NCBI GenBank assembly: GCA_963693365.1
Contig: CAVNZM010000010.1
Coordinates: forward strand, 3,844,001-3,908,000
Source: Amoebidium appalachense
Taxonomy: Eukaryota > Ichthyosporea
Direction: 5' to 3'
Length of the DNA stretch: 64,000 bases
Shown: one piece after another, positions 1 through 11,694 of the stretch
Layout: each line of letters starts with the position of its first letter
Position numbering within the stretch: position 1 is the stretch's first letter
The notes under the pieces: generated by a model
The model's database searches: none
What the model was told of the DNA's origin: nothing
Seen by the model: the letters and a program-made list of their open reading frames with translations, nothing else
Translations under genes and position numbers: made by a program

Positions 1-126
1 GGGGGGGGGGGGGGGGGGGGGGGGGGTGGAAGGGATGAAAAGTGTTACAGAGTACGAAGCACACTTCAGAAATTGCAGAGCACACAACAAGAGCATGCAT
101 CATCAGCAGATCCCATACTCAAAGAA
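1..126 (+). repeat. Poly-G-capped short repeat (~100 bp), copy A
   Basis: A G26 run is followed by GTGTTACAGAGTACGAAG...GCATGCATCATCAGCAGATCCCAT. It shares the core (GAGTACGAAG-CACA, later GCATxAT-AGAxCCCAT) with copies elsewhere in introns of this window. Confidence 0.6.
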
Positions 127-153
127 GGGGGAGGAGGGGGGGGGGGGTCTTAC

Positions 154-257
154 GCCTTGTAAGTTTCATTGTTTGTGAGAGAGTTGCCCGTCAGGATCAG
201 CTCCCGGAGATCATTCCGTAGATTTGACAGGTTGTCCAGTTCTCGCACATCTCGTAT
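154..257 (-). CDS. NXF1: NXF exon 10: LRRs
   Basis: 34 codons: [20 protein letters not shown] then [14 protein letters not shown]. It corresponds to the last LRR, where animal NXF1 has an ELWLxGNxL motif. Acceptor CATACAG, donor GTAAGA (phase 2); the next exon is beyond the window edge. Confidence 0.85.
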
Positions 258-617
258 CTGTATGGGAAAACCAAATCCCGGGATATTTAGAACTTAATTT
301 TCAGCCAAATCAAATGAGAGCAGAGGTGTGGAAAAAGATACAGTAGGAATATGAGAGGTGGAGAGCAATCAAGGAAGAGGGGGGAAGGGGGGGGGTTTGA
401 AGTCGTCATAAAGTACGAAGTACACAAGAACAACTGATAACACGATGCAGAATGCAAACCATACATAATGAGTGGAGGGGTAGGTGGGGGGGGGGGGGGG
501 GGGGGGGGGTAAACACAGCCAAAGATATGATTCGTGTATGCATGTATGTGCGCGGATTCGCGCTCGTGTTTGTGTGTGCACGTGTGTACACGAGTGTGTG
601 TGTCCCTGCGTGTTGGT

Positions 618-689
<72 letters not shown>

Positions 690-735
690 CTTCTTTCTTT
701 CTTTCTTTTCTTTTTTTTGTTTTGGGGGGGAGGGG

Positions 736-766
<31 letters not shown>

Positions 767-971
767 GGGGGGGGGGGGGGGGGGTGATGTATGCGTTAGA
801 GGGTTGGGAATATGGAGGAGACACCAAAAGACAACAACAAAACGTCACAAAAAAGAGAAACCCGAAAACCAAACGATTAAGTGTGCAGGCAGAAGACACT
901 TGAAGGGGGGGAGGGGGGGGGGGGGGGGGAGGGGGGATGGATGCGTGCCTGGAGAGAGGGAGAAAGTGTGT

Positions 972-1002
<31 letters not shown>

Positions 1003-1787
1003 GGGGGGGGGGGAGGGATATCGCTGCACCTGGTTATCAGCGAGGTTGATGTTGACGGGCTTGGCCTTGCCCTTGCCCAGATCCCTCCAGGCCTCAAGCC
1101 GTTGCAGCCGATTACCGCTGAGATCGAGAGACTCCACCTGCCATATATGGAAGGTCCGATTAGATTGCTTGCCGATCATGGAGCATGGGACCGATCAACT
1201 ACTGCAGAAGGTAATTAAGGTCCCCCCCCTCCTCCCCCCCCCCCCCACACACACACATACCCACCTCCCCCTCTCCAACCAGACCCTCCCCCACTGCCCC
1301 TCACCCCTCTCCCTCCATTCTTTCTTGTCTGCCACCTGCCTACCGGAAACCCTTTGGTGGAAAAGAATTTGCCCGCCACACTTTTACCTTGCTCAGTCTA
1401 ATGGCACACATACCTTCCCAGCCTCTGATTTCCCTTTCTTTCTCCGCTTCCAACACTGTTTTCCCCATGTGTGAAGAAAAACCGTGCCCGTTGGGAACAA
1501 GCCAACACACGATAATCGGTACTTACAGTGCCGAGCTCAGGGGGGTAAAAAAGGGACCCTCCCAAAAAAAATTAAAAAGAAAAAGGAAAAAAACAACACA
1601 TCGGTGGACACATTTGTTGAGTTGTTAAGCCGAGGTACGGTACCTCGGGGCAGTTTTGGTCGACTATAGCCAACACCTTGCTGACAAAATTGCGTGCAAA
1701 TGCCTTGTAGTTGGGGTTGGCCTCCTCCATCTTGGAAAGGGACAGGAGCTTGATGTCCTTGTTGTAGCGGGACCTGAATGTGTGGGG

Positions 1788-1836
<49 letters not shown>

Positions 1837-1922
1837 GATGTGTGTGCATGCGCGCATGTGTGTGTATAGGTGTGTGTGTGTGGGGGGGGGGGGGGGGGGG
1901 GGGAGAGAGAGGGGGGGGCGGG

Positions 1923-2013
<91 letters not shown>

Positions 2014-2647
2014 ATATGTATGTACTTATGTATGTATGAATGCGTGTGTGTGTGTGTGTGTGCACGTGGGTGTCAATGCTTATGTGTAAACGGACGTGTA
2101 CCTGCGTGTACGAGTATGTGTGTGTGCATGTGTGTACGTGTGTGCATGTGTGTCAGTGTGTGTGTGTACGTGTGTGCATGTGTGTGAGTGTGTGTGTGTG
2201 CGTGTGGTAAGTGTATCTGCATGTGTGTGAGTGTGCGTGTGTACGTGTGGTAAGCGTATCTGCATGCACGTGTACATGTGTGTGCATGTGTGTACGTGTG
2301 TGCATGTGTGCATGTGTGTGTGTGTATGTGTGGTAAGCGTATCTGTATGCACGTGTGTGCATGTGTGTGTGTGTGTGTGTGTGTACGTGTGGTAAGCGTA
2401 TCTGCATGCACGTGTGTGCATGTGTGTGAGTGAGTGTGTGTGCGTGTGGTAAGTGTATCTGCATGCACGTGTACATGTGTGTGCATGTGCGTGTGTGTAC
2501 GCTTTTGCACGTACACACAGGCAAACACACAACAAACAAACAAAACAAACAAGCAAACAAAAGAACCAAAAAGAAAAAAGCAAAACGGAAAGAACTAAAC
2601 AGCATACAACAATCCCACCCCCTCCCCCCCCCTCCACCCCCTCCCCC

Positions 2648-2728
<81 letters not shown>

Positions 2729-5700
2729 CCCCCCTCCCCCCCACCCCACCCCACCCCACCCCACCCCACCCACCCACCCACCCACCTTTTCCTCCAACCC
2801 CCCAAAAAACCAAACAAGCCTTCCTCTCCCAAAAAAAAAAAGAAGGAAAGAAAGAAACAAGAAAAAAGAAGCCGAACAAAAACATAAAAAATAAACCCAC
2901 TCACCCCAGAACGTTCAGCAAGTCCTCCTGGTCGTTCTGTGACAGGTCGTTTCCATCAAAGGATGACATGGGCCGATCGTTGCCCTGGTGCCCCCCCCCC
3001 AAACACCGCACGGGTGCTCACGTCGATCTGTCCACCCCAACAGCATATACACGGTTAGCACCTATACGTTTGAACTTCTACATCAGAAAGATTCATTCCC
3101 CCCCCCCCCCCCCAGGCCCCCCCTTATGATGGGCTCTGCCTATGATGCATACGATTTTTTATGCGTGTGCTTTACAAAGCCTGCATGGTGTTGTCCTTCG
3201 TCAAAGTGTACGTCATACTCGGAACACCTTCCTTGCCCCACTCCACCCAAACATAACACGGGGGCCTCAATTGTTCCCTGCAACTTACCCGGTAAGCTCT
3301 TCTAAAGTATAAGCTAAAGCGTTTCCCCCCTTTCCGGAGCAGCAGGAATGTGAGAAATCCGAACTTATTTAAAGATCTTTTTTTTTCTCCTATTTTAGCA
3401 GCGCAGGTCTTTCAAAGCTTTTATCCAATAACAATAGGCTGTTTAATTTACGTGGATACATGAACCAATTGCGAAAACTTATCAGATCACAAGATGATGT
3501 CATTGTGCGTTTGGTGGACACGATTGGCAATTTTGTTGGCGGCTTGGCTTGCATTTACTTGCGGATCGACTCATGAAGGCCAATCATATTGTTGCAAACT
3601 AAAGATCTTAGCGAAGTCAACGTGTCTTTAATGAGAACCTTTTCCGACCCGAACTTCCGAACTTTCTGGGAAATGTGTGGCGCACCAACAGTGGGCCGCT
3701 TTACATAACACCAACCTCACGGACATTAGCATTTTACGTTTTAAACCATGTTAACGTTGCAAGGTATAGCTTAACCACCAATCACACTCTAACACAATTA
3801 TTTTACTTTCTAAAAGTTCAAAGCACAAGAACTGAAGCTGAGAGCATGTACGAGCAAAGTGGCCCTGACCAAGGCGCCACCACAATAAATACATGGGAAG
3901 ACTTTGTATTTGGCCTACCCCAGCAAGCAAAATTGAACAGTATAAGTAGCCCATGGGATTCTGTATCAAGGTGTATGCGCACCGTTTTATACAAACCATG
4001 TCCATCATGTCATGCGCTCCGCCGGCCCATATGGGACCGCGAGACCGTCCTGCCTAATTCTCAACCCTAGAGGCCTTATTTTCAAGCCAGATGATGACGA
4101 ATACCCGCAGTTAACCGCAAATAAGACCCGAAAACAAGTCAAGTCCTACAAACAAGCAAAAAATATTACGTCGAACATTGTTTTAAACTCTGCATCCAGC
4201 TAACAGATACGACTTATTTGGTGCGTTCCCTTCCAATCCGAATACACATTGTAGCCCTGTTCGACTCCCTTTGATCGGATCGCAAAACCCAAACTTTAAG
4301 GGCCTGTTTGGCAGCACCCCAATAATCGTATTCGTATTTAGGCCCTAAATACGATCTACCGTATTTACAAAATTTATCGTGGTATGCGTATTTAGGGCCT
4401 AAATACGGTTGTTGCCTTCCAAACGCTGTCAGGCGTGACTGGTCACATAAAATGTCGATACATGGTTCACGAGATCTGATTGGCCCTATTCGCACCCATT
4501 GATCATCCTTCGGTATTCCATGCATATAGGCTGGTGCAGCTGTAGTCAGTATTACAGCGAACGGCAAAAACGAGTCACCGACAGTGAGTCTTGCTCTGTT
4601 TAACAATAGGTTAGAATGTCTGTTATTGAAGGGATACTGCCAGTTATTGCGGTGGCTAGCCTTGCTAGAGACCTTGTTTTACGTCACCAACGCTCGTCCC
4701 TGGCATTCCCCACATATCTGAACACATAGTGAGTGTTAAAATTTGTCCTTGTCTATGCAGTACTCGTGGTGCCTGCATGTCACCGAGTTTGTACATGTAC
4801 ATTTGATTGTTTTTATTAATGCATATATCGGAGTTTAGTATTGTTTCAATGATTATTATGGCATATATATACAGTCTGAGCTTGTGATCATGCACCGTGT
4901 AGGGTTCCTCGTCCTCTGTCTTACCTGTGCAGCCCAAATTCATGTGCCAATTTTAACTGAGCATGTACACAAAATGACGTGTATGACACCGACCTTCTTT
5001 TTAACAGTGAATTGTTCACGTGCATGCGCCGGCATGCGTACTGTAGTAAAAATGTGCCCTCCGCGGCTTACGCTGTACCATTGGCTAGCTGATAGCCAAT
5101 AAATGATGCAAAATGCTCTGATTGGCTAATTTCCTATATCGTATTTACGAAAATAACCTCCGGAGGTGATTTTCGTAAATACGATATAAAAGAGATTCCT
5201 ATCGTATTTACAAAAAATAAAAGCCCGCGGCGTGTTTGGCATGCCACGGGATCGTATACGTATTTAGGCCCTAAATAAGAATACGATAAAAAACCGTATT
5301 TAGCGCGCTACCAAACAGGCCCTAAACCTATTTTTCTAGTCCATGTTCATGATCAGTTCCCGAAAGATCGTTATTACAGCGCAATCGAATACAGCAGGCG
5401 CGCACCAGCTCTTATTTGGCCGGTATCGCCCATATTTCACGTAATATTTGTAAGCGGGGGCCGGGGCCCCGTGTATACGTAACACGTTGCCAGTTGGGCC
5501 CGAACATAGTGCTGACGCTGCTGGCCGTTCCATTTGTTTTTAAAATGCATATATTAGTTTACTATCTCCTGTAAATGAATCAAAGGTTCAAAAGAAGTAG
5601 GAATATAGCGAATGATGTATTCGTGTGTAAGCGGGGCCCACCCAGGGCCCTGCGTTACCCAATTGAATCTAGTATACATATACACTAATACTGAAATAAA

Positions 5701-5877
5701 CCTTTACACAGACATCCAATTCATAGGATTCACTACAGACACAGCTCGGGTTTCCCCCGCCCGTCTGCTAGTGCACCCCTACGGCTCACCCTGTCGGGGG
5801 CTAAACTTATGATAATAACATCAGTAGAGATATAAAGATACACCTAAATAGCTCAACTGTTATATGAAAGGGCCCGA

Positions 5878-5949
<72 letters not shown>

Positions 5950-6153
5950 CGAGCGTGCGTGCGTGTGTGTGTACGTGCGCCTGCCTGAGAGCGTGTTGTA
6001 TGTGCGTGCGTTCGTGCATTCATGTACGCATATTGTGCGTACGCGCGTGGATGCGTGGGTGCGGGTGAGTGAAAAAGGGAGGGAGGGAGAGAGGGGAGGG
6101 AGGGGGAGGGGGGGGGGGGGGGGAGGCGGAGGGAGGTAACATAGGGAAGAGGG

Positions 6154-6184
<31 letters not shown>

Positions 6185-8450
6185 GGGGGGGGGTTGTAAA
6201 TTTCACCTGATGCTGTCCGAATTTAGCCTTATCAGCACGCTGCCTTATCTGTCTTGCGCTCTGAAAGTCCGTGTCGAAGGAACACCCCGCCACCCCTTGC
6301 CGCGTGGTGAACGCTCGAAACTGCCACAACCCCCAAGGATTAAAACGAGGTGCATGGAAGGCAGAGAGGCATAGGCAGAAGCAACGAAGATACGTGGGAG
6401 GTAGAGGAAGCGATATGAAGGAGAGAGAGATTTGAAGGGGTTTACGCTGTTCTCTCGAGGCACAACAGAGACCAGCCTCAGGTATGGGGGGTAATTTGCT
6501 TGGTATATCCCCTCAGCTCTATCATATCAGGTACATGGATGTCGGGAGATGCTATATATCAAGGTTTTCTCACTAAGTTATATAAACTAAAGAGAAAATC
6601 AATTAGTTGGGTTCTCCGTTTTTTCTTTTCTTTTTCGAAGAGATAAATGGGAGGTAGAAACAGAAACGAGGAACGCTACATGTGGGGTAGAAGCAGTGTG
6701 CAGCAAGACGTGAGTAGAAACGAGGATCGAGGAAGCTATGTGTGAGGCGGAGACAGAACCGAGGAGCATATATGTGAGATAGTATCGAGGTGAGGAGGAT
6801 ACACGTGGCTTGGACACAGATACAAGAAGAGGCGCGTGTAACGGGAAACACGTAAGGAATATGGGTTGCCGCCCCCCCCCCCCCCCCCCCCCCCCCCCCC
6901 CACTCCTACTCGCACACACACACACCCTTTACCTTCCCATTTGCCCACTACACGTGTGCACACACACACGCACGTATGCACACACAAAGGCACACAGGCA
7001 AGCAGGAAGGCAGTCAGGCAGGCAGGCAGGCAGGCAGGCACGCAAGCACACAGGCACACACGCAACGCACGCACTCATGCACGCACGCCAATGCATGCGC
7101 ACAAACACCCCTAACTTCGTCAACTCTGTCAGAAAAATTATGTACTGAAAAGAGAACGCCTGCCAGTAGTTACAAGTATGTTGCACAAAAAAGTGAATGG
7201 GTCGTACATGCGTGCACGCGAGTGCAAATGTGTGTACTGTTTTGTGTGTCTGTGTGTGTTGTGTGCGTGTGCGGACACCGGTCGTACGTGCAACAGCGAG
7301 GGCGTGTGTGTGTATCTGTGTGTGTGCTTGTGTCCGTACGAGCACTCGTACGTGTGGATGTGTGTCTGTGTGTGTGTAGGTGCATGCATGTGTGTTTTGT
7401 ATGTACCTGTAGCTTGTGTTTGTGGGTGTGCATTTGAATTTTGCACGTGGACGTGCACGTGTATCGGCACATGTGTGTGTGCATGTGTGTGTGCATGTGT
7501 ATCGGCACATGTGTGTGTGCATGTGTGTGTGCATGTGTATCGGCACATGTGTGTGTGCATGTGTGTGTGCATGTGTATCGGCACATGTGTGTGTGCATGT
7601 GTATCGGCACATGTGTGTGTGCATATGTACGTCCCGGGATGCTTACAAAAGCACGGTTTACCTGCACTCGTACGTGTACACACACGTGTGTGCTCGTATA
7701 CGTGCACACGTATGTTTGTGCAGCATGTGTTCGTTTACGTGTGGTTGTGTGTATAGGCATTGGCGCCTTCATGTGTAAGTGTGTGTGTAAGTGCATGTGT
7801 ACGCACATGCGGACGTGTGCGTCCACCTATTCGTATACTTGCTGTATTCATATACTTGCTGTATTCATATACTTGCTGTATTCATATACTTGATGTATCG
7901 TGTAAGAGATCTACTTGTGGACGTGCATGCGTACGTGGAAAAGCATGTGCTCGTGTACGTGCATGAATGGACGTACATGTATTTGTTTACGTGCACCTTT
8001 TTATATTTTCACCCACCTTGCTGTATGTGAACCGTGTGCCCACCAGCCCCACCAGAAAGTCGATGACTGCCCCCTCGGTTACGTTGGGCCCCAAATGGTA
8101 AATCTGAGAGACAGGGGGAAGGGGGGGGAGGGGGGAGAGGGGGAGGGGGGGGGGGGGGGGAGGGGGAGAGAGAGAAAGAGAGAGAAATACAGCACAGGGG
8201 GGGAGGACGCCGACGGGAAGCGGGGGGAGGGGGGGGGGGAGCATGCAGAAGGAGGTGTGTGTGTGTGTGTTTGGGGAGGGAGGTGGAGGGGGGGCGGGAG
8301 GGGGGGGGGGGAGGGGGGGGGGGGGGGGGGGGGGAGGAGGGGACAATGTGTTACTAAGCACGACAATGGTAAAAACAAAAAATGGCAGAAACAGAGAAAG
8401 CGGGACACGAGAATGAGGGGGAGGAAAGGGGAGAATGCGCCTAGGCACGG

Positions 8451-8485
<35 letters not shown>

Positions 8486-9217
8486 GATCATGATTGTGAA
8501 AGAGCGAACGGGAACCGTTAAAAGATATGGGAGAAAGGGGGGGGGGGGGGGGGGGGGGGAGGACTACGTGCGCGTAATGGTGTCGTTTTGTGAGTGTGTA
8601 TGGGGTGGAGGGGGGGGAAGGGGGGGGGGGGGGGGGAGGCGCACCGAGATAACCGAGGTGACACCCACACCCAGTCACCGTACCCCCCCCCCCCCCTCCC
8701 CCCTTTCCAACCTCTCAACCCCAATACCACACAGACAATTAACCCCTATCCCCCTCCCCCTCCCCCCCATCACATAGACACACAACCCCACCATTTCAGG
8801 CACACACACGCACGCAGGCACGCACACAGGCACGCACGCAAGCACGTACACAAGCATCCCCCCCCCCCCCCCTCTTCTTTTCACACATTCACTTACCCCC
8901 CCCCCCCTCCCTCCCCTCCCCCCCCCCCGCCTCTCTCCCCTTTGCCCCCCTCCTTCCCCCACCTTATCCCCCCCCCCACCTCCCCCCTCCACCCAACCCA
9001 CCCACCCACACCGACACCTTACTCATATTCAACCTGCTCCCTCCACCACCCCTCTGCTCCCTGTCGCTGTTGTCCCCCCCCCCCCCCCCCCCCCTCTTCC
9101 CCCCCAAAAAAATTAAATAAAAAAAACTACCGCCACATACACCCATTCACTCACCCACCTCCCCCCCCCCCCCCCCCCCCCCCCCCACCACCACCACCAC
9201 CACCACCACCACCCCAG

Positions 9218-9251
<34 letters not shown>

Positions 9252-10377
9252 CGCCCCTCTCCTTCCCACAAACACATGCACACACACACCAACATCACCG
9301 AACCGTTGCTCATATTCGATCCGCCCCCCCCCTCCACCACCACCGTCACCACCACCCCCCTGCCTCCTGTCCTTGTAGTCTCCCCCCCCCCCCCCCCCCC
9401 CCTCCCGTCCCCCCGGACCATCCAGCCCCTCCCCGCCCACCACCACCAACAGACCCCCCCCCCCCCCCCCGCCCACACACACACACACACACACTCACCG
9501 ACACGTTGCTCATATTCGATCCACCTCCTCCGCCACCACCACCACCACCCCCCTGCCTCCTGTCCCTGTAGTCACCTCCCCCCCTGCCTGTCCTGGTACG
9601 AATCCTCTCTGCCCATCTGCTGGTTTTGCCTCCTCGGTCTCCTCCCCCCGTACGGTGAACTGCAATATCGAACCCCGTCAGCTACATGTTATTTTCCCCC
9701 TGCCCCTCCCCCCCCCCCCCCCCCCCCCGCCGCAGCCTACAAAACCCCCTTCCTTGCCCCTTATCCTCTTTCCTCTTCTCTTTTCAACCAACTTCCCCTC
9801 TCCCAATCGCAAGCTCACGAACAGGCACACGCATGCACACACCCACCCACAAGCATGGAGATGTGCATGTGCACAGAGATACACAGCACATACATACGCA
9901 CTGATGCACAGGCACAAACAGGCAAATTAGTCAACACGGCCACTCTTGCTTGCATATCAGCTAAATACTGAAACCGAACAGTCATGGTACTACCAGGCAA
10001 GAACACATCCACAATCCAGCCTTCCCCCCCCCCCCCCCCCAAAAAAAAAAAAAAACACACACACACACACCAAACGCCCTTACCACCTTCTTCCCCCCCT
10101 ACAGAACGCGCACACACACGCACCTCATCCCAGAAAAGGAAAAAAAAAGGGGGGGGGAGGGGGGCAGGGATGGGGGGGGGGGGGGAGGTGGGGGTGTGGG
10201 GGGAGGAGGGGGGGGGGGGGGGGGGGGGGGGGTAGCATAACCAGGTGCAGCGCAACAAGTCAGACACAAAACCAAAACATAGGTCGAAAAAGGACTGTTG
10301 AAGAGGGGCGGAGGAAGTTGTGTGTGTGTGGGGGGGGGGGGGGGGGGGGGGATATGATTTATGCAATAGAAAGAGAT

Positions 10378-10413
<36 letters not shown>

Positions 10414-11110
10414 ATAAGTCATTTTGTGCTAAAGAAATAAAGCTCAACGCTACACACTGACAAATAAATGGCAAAAATGCACTGAAATTCAGATGAAAGA
10501 AAAGTGAGTGTGTGTGTGTGTGCATGGGGAAGGAGGGGGATCTTACAATCTCTCCTGGCGGGGTTTCCTAGTCTCGGGTCCCCCCGCATCCATCGGTATG
10601 TCTGCATCGAGCAAACCCCCCCTTCCCGTGGTGGCGGCCCTCCTCCCCGGCCCCTCCCTCCCCGACCCCCCCTCCCTGCACACACGGGAAGTTATGGTGA
10701 GATGATTGCAGGTGAACTACTGAGGTCTAGAAGGTGTGTGTGTGTGTGTAAAGCGTTCCGAAGAGAGAGGGGGGGCTAGAAAGGAGAAATTATACCCCAC
10801 ACCACCGCCACCACCGCCACCACTAGCATTCCAACCATCCCCGCTCATGCACGCCCCCCCCCTCCCCCTCCCCCTCCCCCCCCCCCCCCCCCCAAAAAAA
10901 AAAAAAAAAAAAACGTGCAAGTAAGCATATACTCACACCCACCAGCACCCCCACCACGACTACACCCAAATAAAACGGTGAAGTGCCCCAAATGTAAACG
11001 TTTGTGACCCATGTGGTGTGTGTGTGCATGCTCGTAAATGCGCCTGCGCTCGCACACGTGTGTGTGTGTATGTCCGCGTGCCTGTGTGCCTGCGTGTTTG
11101 TGTGCGTGTA

Positions 11111-11181
<71 letters not shown>

Positions 11182-11658
11182 TGGCCATTGGCTGGAGAGA
11201 GGGAAGGGGAGGGGTGAATTGTGTGGAAGTGCATGTGCATGTGTAGGTGCCTGTTCTGGTGCGTGCCTGTGTGCGTGCATGCTGTGTGCGTGCATGCGTG
11301 AGTATGTGTGTCTTGTGGAGAGGGAGAGCCAGAGTGGAGGAGAGGGGTGGGGGGGAGAGAAGGGGAGGAAGAAAAGGGAGTGAGAAATTGCGTGGGGGAA
11401 GTGGGGGGGGGGGGGGGGAGGGGGGGAGGGGGGAAAGGGGAAGGGGGGGAGGGGGCTTTATACCTCGAGGAGGGAGGCGGTTGTCATCCATTGGCCCTCT
11501 TCGGTCATCTGAAAATAAACAAAGTGAGCATAGGTGACAGCAACGACCAAAGGATCGAGAAGTGTAGATGGAGGGAGAGTGCAGATGCCGTAGAGGGGAA
11601 TGTGGGCAAGGTAACAGGAGAAAAAGATTCTGTCAGGGTGAAAGGGAGGGGAGGACGC

Positions 11659-11694
<36 letters not shown>

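Noticed and set aside
3675-4070. 131-codon plus-strand frame in the large NXF intron
   Set aside because: Composition is unremarkable, with no family resemblance and no splice partners.
7461-7625. Regular 38-bp repeats considered as a CRISPR-like array
   Set aside because: Units are contiguous without unique spacers and are built from TGTG; it is a minisatellite in a eukaryotic intron.
8594-9571. 325-codon proline-rich frame on the plus strand
   Set aside because: C-run translation lying antisense to NXF exons and their copies; the minus strand has the coherent splice structure.
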